Assembly: GCA_964356705.1 (NCBI GenBank)
Contig: CAYHIN010000018.1
Location: 1 to 13,603 of the forward strand
Direction: 5' to 3'
Origin: CAYHIN01 sp964356705
GTDB lineage: Bacteria > Patescibacteriota > Microgenomatia > CAZETR01 > Amesbacteraceae
DNA length: 13,603 nucleotides
Position numbers and translations under genes: made by a program
Part shown: positions 8,901-13,603 of the stretch, piece by piece
How positions within the stretch are numbered: position 1 is the stretch's first letter
How the letters are laid out: each line of letters begins with the position of its first letter
Notes under the pieces: generated by a model
The model's input: the letters and a program-made list of their open reading frames with translations, nothing else
Databases searched by the model: none
Told to the model about the DNA's origin: nothing

Positions 8901-10247
8901 CACAGAATCGATCAGAGCTGTGGTAAAGCCCTTTTTGAAAATGCGGGAACCGAGGTCACAGTCCTCGGTGACATTGAAGGCGTCCCAACCCTCAAGATCT
9001 TTTAACACCTTGGTTCGGAAATGGTTTGAAGTGCCTCCGAGGGGAATGGTAGTCGAGATAGATTGGAGACCAGGAAGAACTACATCAAACCAAAGTGAAT
9101 ACTCGGCAGTAAAGAAGCGAGTAAGCAGATTTTGATGGGGATTGTAATAATTTAATTTTGCTTGAACGCAAGCAACCTTGTCCGAGCTCTCTTTGAAGGC
9201 TAAATATGCTTTTTTTAGCTGGAGTGGGTCAGGTCGGTCCTCTGCGTCGTAAACTACGACAAACTCACCTTTGGCGTGATGTAATCCATAATTGCAGGCT
9301 TTGGGCTTGGTCTTGGGCTGAGAATCAGGAACTACGACAACATGAATATATTTGGGGAGGTCAAGCGAGCGGGCAACGGCAATGGTTTCCGCGTCGTCCT
9401 CCTCTAGAAGCAGCTGGACATCCAGCTTGTCTTTTGGCCAATCTAGGCTGGCTACAGAATCCAAGAAATGAGGTAGTACGTTGGCTTCTTTGTAGAGAGG
9501 ACAGAGAATCGTATAAATCGGTAATTCCGGGTCACTCAACGCCTTGACTTGCTCTGAGGAGAAATCTAGTTCCGGCGGAAAATGCAGACTTTTTAGAACT
9601 AGATAAAAACTAAAACAGACGTCCGAAAAATAGATAATGCTCAATAAACCAACGATGACGATGCCTGTGTAAAGAGTGCTGAAGTAAAATCCCACTAACG
9701 CGACGGCAAAGGCCGCAAAGATGCCAGCTTTTTGGGATGAACTGAATGTAAAAACTGCGGATTGGTGATGCGAGAGAGTCGTGTGAGTTGTAAATCTGCG
9801 ACGCTTATATGCCATGCCGGCCCCCATCATAGTGGCAGTCAGACTAGGACTTAGAAGATAAAACTTGTGGGGAGAAAAACGCAAATGCATCTGACGCAGG
9901 AAATGGCGGACAGACCAAGACCACGAATGACGCTTAAGTCCGGTGTGATGAACTGCTTTGGCGTAACCTAGTTCGGACGCGGTATGAAGTAGCTGGGCAA
10001 AAAAATTGTCTGGAGTAAGTTTTTTTGGATCAAGATGATCTAAAATTTCCCGATGAAAGACTATAAGTCCAGTAGGACGGGTTACTGCGATGGTAAAAGA
10101 CACTGCTAATTTTTGAAGCTGAGCGATCGTGTCCCCGTGGTAAGTTGCATCGTGGGCACAGACGGCAATGAGGTTGCTTTTTGAGGCAAAAACCCGAGAA
10201 ACCAGGCTCGATTTTGGGTTTGCAGCGATGAAATCCAGCTTGGCCAT
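5943..10247 (-). CDS. Three-part fusion: processive-type GT2, MOP/Wzx-like flippase and GT4
   Basis: A 1434-residue protein in one open frame. Residues 1-165 are unassigned but resemble the C-terminal half of a GT-A domain (TGLIVFHREIL, then HHTGLKRHSWSWSVRHF). Two helices (about 173-219) precede a GT2 domain with YTILCPLYKEAN (245-256), DAED (334-337), TED (427-429) and QRSRW (464-468), the D,D,D,QxxRW pattern of BcsA/HasA-type enzymes, followed by three or four helices (490-600). Residues 625-1030 form about twelve helices of a MOP-superfamily polysaccharide flippase. Residues 1057-1420 are a GT4 with AGGAE (1072-1076) and an intact E1329-x7-E1337. Neither junction has a nearby ATG, GTG or TTG in frame, so separate initiation is unlikely. 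The upstream in-frame stop is at 10274 and the first usable ATG is 10247, without a Shine-Dalgarno. It heads the glycan operon. I infer that it couples sugar addition on both sides of the flipping step. Confidence 0.93.
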   Translation of the reverse strand: MAKLDFIAANPKSSLVSRVFASKSNLIAVCAHDATYHGDTIAQLQKLAVSFTIAVTRPTGLIVFHREILDHLDPKKLTPDNFFAQLLHTASELGYAKAVHHTGLKRHSWSWSVRHFLRQMHLRFSPHKFYLLSPSLTATMMGAGMAYKRRRFTTHTTLSHHQSAVFTFSSSQKAGIFAAFAVALVGFYFSTLYTGIVIVGLLSIIYFSDVCFSFYLVLKSLHFPPELDFSSEQVKALSDPELPIYTILCPLYKEANVLPHFLDSVASLDWPKDKLDVQLLLEEDDAETIAVARSLDLPKYIHVVVVPDSQPKTKPKACNYGLHHAKGEFVVVYDAEDRPDPLQLKKAYLAFKESSDKVACVQAKLNYYNPHQNLLTRFFTAEYSLWFDVVLPGLQSISTTIPLGGTSNHFRTKVLKDLEGWDAFNVTEDCDLGSRIFKKGFTTALIDSVTLEEANSSWRNWLRQRSRWIKGYLQTYLVHTRDFPKFLRTHGLHAIIFQLVVGLRMSFMVINPFLWLATIAYFTLHSLVGPTIESFFPAAVFYLAVISLVFGNFLYLYYYMIGCAKRGAWPLIKWVFLIPVYWLAISLAAWKAIYQLMVKPHFWEKTNHGLHLASEKKSSKPSHSHIKAGTLLILANGIGNIFYFLYNTYLGRSLSSAEYGIIGLFGSFLFIANIPISTIGATLTYRIGYLSGKTGGPAKDVWKYFRKIGLVLSGGFTLIWLISIPFLSHYFKVSDPLIFLMFTPVWGLGLLASIDRSFLTANMSFATISTAIALESGLKLVLACFFVSTGMTHLVYAALPISMIPPFLFTWFVSQKNPDVKGLTEAEVKYFPKKFFSTSVLSNLSSVAFLSLDVIMVKNLLDPESAGLYALISLVGKMVFFGGSLFSQFITPLVSRREGAGMSSKNDFYKLLLATTLVSLLSFVALVLFGKDILPIVFGNTVIPVLTLIPVYSLGMGFYVIATSIINFHQVKKQYLVPVASFPFSLFLVIGMSIFGHTLAGAVNFVSTLALVHLILIVVLHLFYDPIISIFYHIRDFSDLFSNINLFKKNSKTVNKLKILIFNWYDIKHVWAGGAEIYIHQIAKKWATEGHDVTMFTGNDWQNPRYEEVDGIKIVRRGGQFTVAIWAFIYYIIKFRGKFDVVIDIPKGVPFFTPLYAGVPVVCLIHQVHQEMFRTDLQFPLKQISLFLEGTLLPIVYKNTPIVAVSESTKVAVERLHIGRSGIEIVKPGVDIQPTKSKKTSHPQLIYLGRLRPYKSVDLILMAVSNLKTKYSDIKLIIAGIGDDEDRLKQIAKELELGISVSFVGKVTEMEKSQMFSESWIAVQPSIVEGWGITNIEANICGTPVVAANSDGLRDSVVDGVTGLLFPAGDLSKLEQQLEALLSSKAMREAMQKKALVWSKSFGWATSSDQFLKYIKSHLQDKHKLSVIPSFLKA
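8397..8403 (-). other. Possible -1 frameshift site (A_AAA_AAG) at the GT2-flippase junction
   Basis: In the frame of the fusion gene the codons at 8405-8397 read GAA AAA AAG, giving the heptamer A_AAA_AAG in the phase that favours -1 slippage in bacteria. Slippage would add 22 residues and stop at 8329, leaving the GT2 part (about 639 residues) without flippase and GT4. I see no upstream Shine-Dalgarno stimulator and no clear downstream stem-loop, and A7-A8 runs occur elsewhere in the window, so this is only a candidate. Confidence 0.25.
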
Positions 10248-10248
10248 A

Positions 10249-10273
10249 GAAAAGAAAAAGCCCCATATGGGCT
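10249..10273 (-). terminator. Rho-independent terminator-like hairpin
   Basis: On the minus strand, AGCCC and GGGCT form a five-pair stem around a five-base loop and are followed directly by TTTTTCTTTTC. It lies 27 bases after the VanZ stop and would end the envelope-gene transcript. The stem is short, so efficiency is uncertain. Its U-tract ends one base before the start codon of the fusion gene. Confidence 0.6.
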
Positions 10274-10300
10274 AATAGAGTCATTTTACCCCAAAAGAGG

Positions 10301-10678
10301 CTATTTTGCTATGGGCTGGTTTTTCCAGAAGAACAGAGCGATGGACGCGGTCAAAATACCCAGGGTGTCTATAAAAACATCGATGATTTTTCCGGTCCGA
10401 TCGAAGACAAAAGTCTGGTGAAATTCATCGGTAAATGCGTAAATCACGGCTAAAATCAGCGTGTAAATGAGCCTTTTGGGGCGTGAAAAGCTGGTGGACT
10501 TGGTCAGGGCGTAAAAATAGAGAACACTCAAAATGAAATACTCGCCAATGTGAGCGGCTTTTCTAATGTAAAAATCCTGCCAGGCGATAGCCGAGGCGCG
10601 AAGCGATGGAGTCGCTGAAAACGAATAGATAAGAAGCATCCAGACTATGGAAGGGAGCCAGTATTTTAGCTTTTGCAC
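10301..10678 (-). CDS. VanZ-like membrane protein
   Basis: A 125-residue protein with four hydrophobic segments (about 7-21, 44-60, 69-84 and 99-117) and the VanZ signatures RKAAHIGEYF (39-48), DEFHQ (84-88), R94 and D100/D104 around the third and fourth segments. VanZ gives low-level teicoplanin resistance in enterococci, but most VanZ-like proteins in other bacteria have no proven function and probably act in envelope or glycan biology. The start is a GTG eight bases after the stop of the surface-protein gene, preceded by TGAG. An ATG at 10683 is out of frame and stops after five codons. The gene is followed by the terminator-like hairpin, making it the likely last gene of the right-hand transcript. 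Confidence 0.88.
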   Translation of the reverse strand: MQKLKYWLPSIVWMLLIYSFSATPSLRASAIAWQDFYIRKAAHIGEYFILSVLYFYALTKSTSFSRPKRLIYTLILAVIYAFTDEFHQTFVFDRTGKIIDVFIDTLGILTASIALFFWKNQPIAK

Positions 10679-10686
10679 CTCATAAT

Positions 10687-11439
10687 TTAAGCACTTTTGC
10701 GCTGCTTTAGAAACAGAAAACCGGAGACACTAAGGAGTATCACGCCTAGGGCGATGATGGCATAGGCTAAATAGTTGTTGGTTGTGGGTTGTGGGTTGTG
10801 GGTAGAACGAATTACTGGAGTGCTTGTGGGAATAAGTGAGGGCTCGGTCGTTGAACCCAATACAGCCGGGGTCGAGGTGGGGGTATTGGTCGAGGTAGGC
10901 TTGGGGGTGGTGCTGGGTTTGGGAGTATTTGTAGGCTTGGGAGTAGGCGTAATGGGAACTGGAGTATTGGTTGGAGTTGAAGCTGGCTGTGATGTTGGAG
11001 TCGGTTGACTGTAAGTAATTGCAACATCGACGATATTTTGCTCATCGCCCGAGGCTGGATTACCTGACGAAGTGTACCGTCTCACTCGCAACTTATATTG
11101 ACCTGGCCCTGGGTATTCACTCTGACTGGGAGACCCTATTCTTGCTGTCAGTTGGGCTGATCCCGTGCTTGATTGGATCGTAACTGGAAGGTAGTTTGTG
11201 CCTGTCGAATCTGAATGCCAGTCAGTGCCGTTAAATGTCTCACCAAAATAATTGGTGCTGCCCTCTTTGAATAAATCGGCTCGAAGATAGTTTGTCCCGT
11301 CTGAAGGCCCATCAACAAAAACCGAAAACGAAAATTGATTTAAGTCGATTGACGAGGGGGTATTTGAAAGAGTTAGAGTGACCGCTAGAGCTGGGGAAGT
11401 TGAAAACAATAAGATAAGTACAACCCCAAACCACTTCAT
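10687..11439 (-). CDS. Secreted membrane-anchored protein with Pro/Thr-rich stalk
   Basis: A 250-residue probable surface protein. It has a signal peptide (1-19, cleavage after ALA), a beta-rich domain (20-143) with NYFGETFN and GPGQYKLRVRRY, a low-complexity Pro/Thr/Ser stalk (145-221), a membrane helix (223-244) and a basic tail KQRKSA. This layout of exported domain, stalk and C-terminal anchor with a positive stop suggests an outward-facing domain carried away from the membrane; the stalk could be O-glycosylated. The exported domain resembles small extracellular domains I recall from Patescibacteria surface proteins, but I cannot name a family. The start is the ATG at 11439, 20 bases after the DUF2283 stop. 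A period-7 DNA repeat just before the anchor is described separately. Confidence 0.78.
   Translation of the reverse strand: MKWFGVVLILLFSTSPALAVTLTLSNTPSSIDLNQFSFSVFVDGPSDGTNYLRADLFKEGSTNYFGETFNGTDWHSDSTGTNYLPVTIQSSTGSAQLTARIGSPSQSEYPGPGQYKLRVRRYTSSGNPASGDEQNIVDVAITYSQPTPTSQPASTPTNTPVPITPTPKPTNTPKPSTTPKPTSTNTPTSTPAVLGSTTEPSLIPTSTPVIRSTHNPQPTTNNYLAYAIIALGVILLSVSGFLFLKQRKSA
10777..11007 (-). repeat. Low-complexity Pro/Thr/Ser stalk-coding region
   Basis: This codes for residues 145-221 of the surface protein, an irregular TPTP/NTPKP-type repeat. The coding strand is C-rich and the plus strand G-rich, which explains the long spurious plus-strand open frame here. Such regions can vary in length by recombination or slippage. 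Confidence 0.75.
10782..10802 (-). repeat. Three tandem copies of a heptanucleotide before the membrane anchor
   Basis: The plus strand reads TTGTGGG three times without change. Seven is not a multiple of three, so gaining or losing one copy shifts the frame immediately before the codons of the membrane helix. Both other frames meet stops soon after, within 4 to about 17 codons. Confidence 0.85.
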
Positions 11440-11445
11440 TAATAA

Positions 11446-11480
11446 ACTATATACAAAACTTACGCCGATGCAAAGAAGGA
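11446..11480 (-). promoter_or_regulatory. Weak candidate promoter for the surface-protein gene
   Basis: On the minus strand a TTGCAT (-35-like) is followed after 16 bases by TATAGT (-10-like, 11451-11446), with a TATATA overlapping it. A transcript from here would start almost at the ATG at 11439 and be nearly leaderless. The -35 lies in the 3' end of the DUF2283 gene. The matches are modest and could be chance. Confidence 0.22.
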
Positions 11481-11675
11481 TTGTTTCGTGTCTTTTGGCA
11501 GTGCTTCGGCTTGAGTTTTGAAATATCTGGCTGCGTCAAGTATTTCAATCCGCACAGGAGTACCTTTTGGTGTGTAATGAATAACGAAATCACCCTCCAT
11601 TTCGGCGTGGTCATAGCGAGCTTTGCTTAGCTCAATTACTAAAATGTTATCTTCTTTAAAGTATTGGATTTTCAT
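11460..11675 (-). CDS. DUF2283 family small protein, possible antitoxin-like partner
   Basis: A 71-residue protein that fits DUF2283: an N-terminal MKIQYFKEDNILVIEL strand pair, EGDFVIHYTPKGTPVRIEILDAA (26-48) corresponding to the family's D-x-G-x-x-x-G-I-E-I-L-D-A pattern, then a short C-terminal helix. The function of this family is not established. It is often found next to DUF4258 proteins, as here, and the pair looks like a toxin-antitoxin arrangement. The start is well set: AAAGGG five bases before the ATG at 11675, with a 20-base overlap with the DUF4258 gene. The antitoxin role is inferred from size and pairing; no DNA-binding domain is visible. Confidence 0.78.
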   Translation of the reverse strand: MKIQYFKEDNILVIELSKARYDHAEMEGDFVIHYTPKGTPVRIEILDAARYFKTQAEALPKDTKQSFFASA

Positions 11676-11910
11676 ATCTACCCTTTTGAGACGGGAAAAA
11701 AGTAATTACCTTTATTATACCCCGAGTTTCAATCTTATGAATAACACACAATGATAAATCCTGAGAGAGGAATCCAACCGATCGAGTTTCTCCATTTTTC
11801 ATCACGTCTTTATGACTTGGTTTTGTTATTACTCTATCAAGGTGTGGTTTGGTAATTTTCAAATTAATTATAGGTGGTGTGCGCAATTTCTCCTGGGCAT
11901 GTTTTGTCAT
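11656..11910 (-). CDS. DUF4258 family small protein, possible RelE-like toxin partner
   Basis: An 84-residue protein beginning MTKHAQEKL, then a helical part, ITKPSHKD (24-31 region) and a C-terminal beta hairpin LSLCVIHKIETRGIIKVITFFP. The N-terminal T-K-H-A helix and the C-terminal VI-T strand match DUF4258, a small family often discussed with RelE/BrnT-like toxins. Function here is unproven. Two starts are possible: ATG 11922 and ATG 11910. I prefer 11910 because GAGGA lies five bases before it, inside the four extra codons; 11922 has no such site. It follows the peptidase gene closely and overlaps the DUF2283 gene by 20 bases. The pair could be a toxin-antitoxin module inserted into an envelope operon or a domesticated regulator. 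Confidence 0.68.
   Translation of the reverse strand: MTKHAQEKLRTPPIINLKITKPHLDRVITKPSHKDVMKNGETRSVGFLSQDLSLCVIHKIETRGIIKVITFFPSQKGRYENPIL
11681..11686 (-). promoter_or_regulatory. Shine-Dalgarno for the DUF2283 gene
   Basis: AAAGGG on the minus strand, five bases before ATG 11675 and inside the DUF4258 coding region. It supports the overlapping start. Confidence 0.65.
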
Positions 11911-11915
11911 TACAA

Positions 11916-11920
11916 TCCTC
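11916..11920 (-). promoter_or_regulatory. Shine-Dalgarno that decides the DUF4258 start
   Basis: GAGGA on the minus strand, five bases before ATG 11910. It lies downstream of the alternative ATG at 11922 and so favours the shorter protein. Confidence 0.55.
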
Positions 11921-11928
11921 ATGGGAGT

Positions 11929-13083
11929 CTAAGTTTTGATGTAGGTAGACACACTCAGAATATTGCCTGTGGAGTAGTAGCTTTGGAAGGTCAGGTCCGG
12001 GCCTTCCCAAGGATCATTCATGATGTAGTTGCTCCCTGATTTGCCTTTGATAACCAAAAAGTGACGACCTCCGAGGGCTGCAGAGTTTGTGATCTCTACG
12101 ATGACGGGCCTCCCGCCTCCCACCTCGGAATCAATAAGGCTTAAGTTTTTTCCGCCGTAACGGCTAAATTTGAAACCGGACTGGGTAGGCCAGGGGACGA
12201 GCAGTAAGTCTTGAAAGAAATAGCTAGTGTTGTGAACATACGAAAGAGGGGTGACGTCTGCCCCATTCTTTTTGTGGAGCATGGTGACACTTGTAATCAG
12301 ACACCCGACCTCCCAGACGAAGCTGGGGTTGTTACCATTGCAAGTAGAGCCGATGCAGTCCCTGCCCCATCTTTCGTCACGCTGATTGAAATACCAGCCA
12401 TCGGGGCTGGCTTGGGGAGGAAGGATACTCCCGCCTTTTGATTTGGCAAATGATTTGAGCGCACTTCTTTCAGACACGGCTTGGGCCAGAAGTCTTTGGT
12501 AAGTGGATTCGTCGTTTTTTGTTTGTCTTAACAACGAGTCTCTTTCGGAACGAGTGTTGTTGAGAGCGATCTTTTGGGATTGAAGTTTTTTTTGGGAGAG
12601 ACTGATGAGATCTTTTTGGTCTGCATAATTTGATTGGGTCTTTTGGGTCTCATAAATAAATTTACGGTTGTGACTTTGGAGAATCTGGAGATATTTGAAC
12701 TTGGATATGGCCTGGGAGAAGTCTTTGGATGACAAAAACATAGGAATGGGATCAAGTGAGCCCGTTTTGTAGCTCGCTACTACTTGGTTCTGAAGAGTGA
12801 CACTGCGTTTGTCCAAATCATTTTCGAGGTTTTGGATTTTGGTAGTCAAAGATTTTATGAGCTCTTCGGTCTGGGAAATCTTGAGAGTGGTGACGGCTAT
12901 CTGACCGTCGTAGTATGCGATCTGGCCGGTAAGAGTACTGGCTTTGGATTGAGTTTCTTTCAGCTTTGCTTCTAGCTCCGCAATTTCGGCGGCGTATTCC
13001 TCATCGGTCTTTGAGAATGCCGGAGTAGCCAGATATGTGAGCGAGAGTGTGAGAAACAGTGTAGCGAGGAATTTTTTTATCAT
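11929..13083 (-). CDS. Secreted coiled-coil protein with C39-like cysteine peptidase domain, probable FtsEX-dependent hydrolase
   Basis: A 384-residue exported protein: signal peptide (1-24, cleavage after AFS), a long coiled coil (about 25-215) rich in Lys/Glu/Gln/Leu with a central SLDPIPMFLSSKDFSQAISKF-type break (109-129) as in PcsB/CwlO/EnvC proteins, a linker with PPQ, and a C-terminal domain (230-384) starting WYFNQRDERWG. Cys261 (VGCLITS), His341 (GGRHFLVIKG) and Asn356/Asp357 (MNDPWEG) give the Cys-His-Asn/Asp set of C39-like peptidases (Peptidase_C39_2 type). In PcsB and CwlO the catalytic domain is CHAP or NlpC/P60, so the C39-like domain is a variation. Its ATGA overlap with ftsX suggests that FtsEX controls it through the coiled coil to cut peptidoglycan at division. 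The cleavage target is inferred; a role in processing surface proteins is an alternative. Confidence 0.87.
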   Translation of the reverse strand: MIKKFLATLFLTLSLTYLATPAFSKTDEEYAAEIAELEAKLKETQSKASTLTGQIAYYDGQIAVTTLKISQTEELIKSLTTKIQNLENDLDKRSVTLQNQVVASYKTGSLDPIPMFLSSKDFSQAISKFKYLQILQSHNRKFIYETQKTQSNYADQKDLISLSQKKLQSQKIALNNTRSERDSLLRQTKNDESTYQRLLAQAVSERSALKSFAKSKGGSILPPQASPDGWYFNQRDERWGRDCIGSTCNGNNPSFVWEVGCLITSVTMLHKKNGADVTPLSYVHNTSYFFQDLLLVPWPTQSGFKFSRYGGKNLSLIDSEVGGGRPVIVEITNSAALGGRHFLVIKGKSGSNYIMNDPWEGPDLTFQSYYSTGNILSVSTYIKT

Positions 13084-13603
13084 TTGAGAAATCTGCGGGT
13101 GGCGGCAATCGCCCCAATGCTACCCACCAGGATTCCCAATGCTACCTCAACACCAAGTAGCGAAAACATAAACCAAAGTGGTGGGGGCAGTATGGGGATA
13201 CCGCTTAAGAAGCTGACCCAAAATCCCATGGTATATAAGAGCAGAAGATAAGTAGCCCCCCAGGCGATAACTGCGCCAGTGACACCATAAATCATGCCTT
13301 CGTAGATAAAGGGAGCTGAGATATAACTCTTGGTCGCGCCCAATAACTGGAGAATAAAGATCTCGTCTCTTCGAGCGGCGACCTTGATCCCGATGACTAA
13401 TAAAATTACTATGAAAGTGATGAGGACATGAGCTCCCACCAGAAAGATGCCTATGATACGGATAGACTTTGTCCAGAGACCTAAGGACTCGACGATATCC
13501 TGGGCAAAGCGGACGTCATCGATATTGGCTTCGGTCTTTAGCTTTTCTGCGATCTCACTCAGGCTGTCTAGCTCAAAGGCTGAGATCTCCAGAGAGGCAG
13601 GGA
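13080..13603 (-). CDS. ftsX: Cell division protein FtsX, C-terminal part
   Basis: The frame is open to the right edge, giving at least 174 residues; the N-terminus and first helix lie outside. An internal GTG at 13439 is not the start, because the translation upstream continues sensibly: PASLEISAFELDSLSEIAEKL resembles the extracytoplasmic loop of FtsX, with its Pro-x-Ser-x-x-I/V motif. The membrane part has three helices and the signature AARRDEIFILQLLGATKSYI followed by PFIYEGMIYGVTGA, typical of FtsX. FtsX pairs with the ATPase FtsE (expected just upstream, not in the window) to form an ABC-type complex that activates peptidoglycan hydrolases at the septum. The last codons overlap the start of the coiled-coil peptidase gene by ATGA, linking the complex with its probable hydrolase. 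Confidence 0.92.
   Translation of the reverse strand, partial: PASLEISAFELDSLSEIAEKLKTEANIDDVRFAQDIVESLGLWTKSIRIIGIFLVGAHVLITFIVILLVIGIKVAARRDEIFILQLLGATKSYISAPFIYEGMIYGVTGAVIAWGATYLLLLYTMGFWVSFLSGIPILPPPLWFMFSLLGVEVALGILVGSIGAIAATRRFLK

Noticed and set aside
10255..10330. A promoter between the VanZ gene and the fusion gene
   Set aside because: TAAAAT at 10288-10283 resembles a -10 box, but no -35 at a suitable distance is convincing, so it is not listed as a feature.
10860..10960. G-rich runs on the plus strand, a possible G-quadruplex
   Set aside because: The G tracts are the complement of Pro/Thr codons of the stalk; loops are long and irregular. Coding composition explains them.
10775..11045. 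Long open frames on both strands over the stalk region
   Set aside because: Low-complexity sequence lacks stops in several frames. Their products are repetitive (Val/Gly-rich or Pro/Leu-rich) with no family resemblance, and the minus-strand frame with signal peptide and anchor is the coherent one.
13080..13439. FtsX starting at the GTG at 13439
   Set aside because: The upstream codons stay open to the window edge and encode the expected extracytoplasmic loop, so the gene is partial and not short.

Overview
The window is a gene-dense stretch of a bacterial genome in which every supported gene is on the minus strand, so transcription runs from the right edge to the left edge. No tRNA, rRNA, CRISPR array or insertion sequence was seen, and no gap without a gene exceeds about 60 bases. 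Several traits point, by inference only, to a Candidate Phyla Radiation (Patescibacteria) bacterium, perhaps of the Microgenomates group: a very large fused glycosyltransferase/flippase protein, a GT-C protein with an N-terminal GDAE motif, a small surface protein with a Pro/Thr linker and a C-terminal membrane anchor, and compact coupled genes. TGA ends several genes here (for example at 1709, 5943 and 13080), so the TGA=Gly code of Gracilibacteria/Absconditabacteria does not apply.

Right part (13603 to 10301): cell-envelope and division genes. It starts with the C-terminal part of FtsX, cut by the window edge. An ATGA overlap leads into a secreted coiled-coil protein with a C39-like cysteine peptidase domain, probably a peptidoglycan hydrolase controlled by FtsEX. 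A DUF4258/DUF2283 pair (toxin-antitoxin-like), a membrane-anchored secreted protein with a Pro/Thr-rich stalk, and a VanZ-like protein follow. A short hairpin with a U-tract ends this part.

Left part (10247 to 1): a surface glycan operon of eight tightly packed genes. The first is a 1434-residue fusion of a processive-type GT2, a MOP/Wzx-like flippase and a GT4. It is followed by a PIG-L deacetylase, a GT2, a GT4, a SAM methyltransferase of an atypical family, a short-chain dehydrogenase, a GT-C-like polytopic membrane protein, and the first 57 residues of a second GT-C protein. All seven junctions lie between an 11-base overlap and a 4-base gap. Together the genes could build a glycan on a lipid carrier (GTs), modify it (deacetylation, methylation, oxidoreduction), flip it (the MOP module) and extend or transfer it outside (the GT-C proteins). 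No initiating phosphoglycosyltransferase, Wzy polymerase or ligase is visible, so those steps must be encoded elsewhere or downstream.

Points most worth a second look: the GT2-flippase-GT4 fusion, with a slippery A_AAA_AAG heptamer at its first internal junction; a heptanucleotide repeat that could switch the surface protein between anchored and released forms; the FtsX-linked C39-like hydrolase; and a terminator-like hairpin that ends almost at the start codon of the glycan operon.
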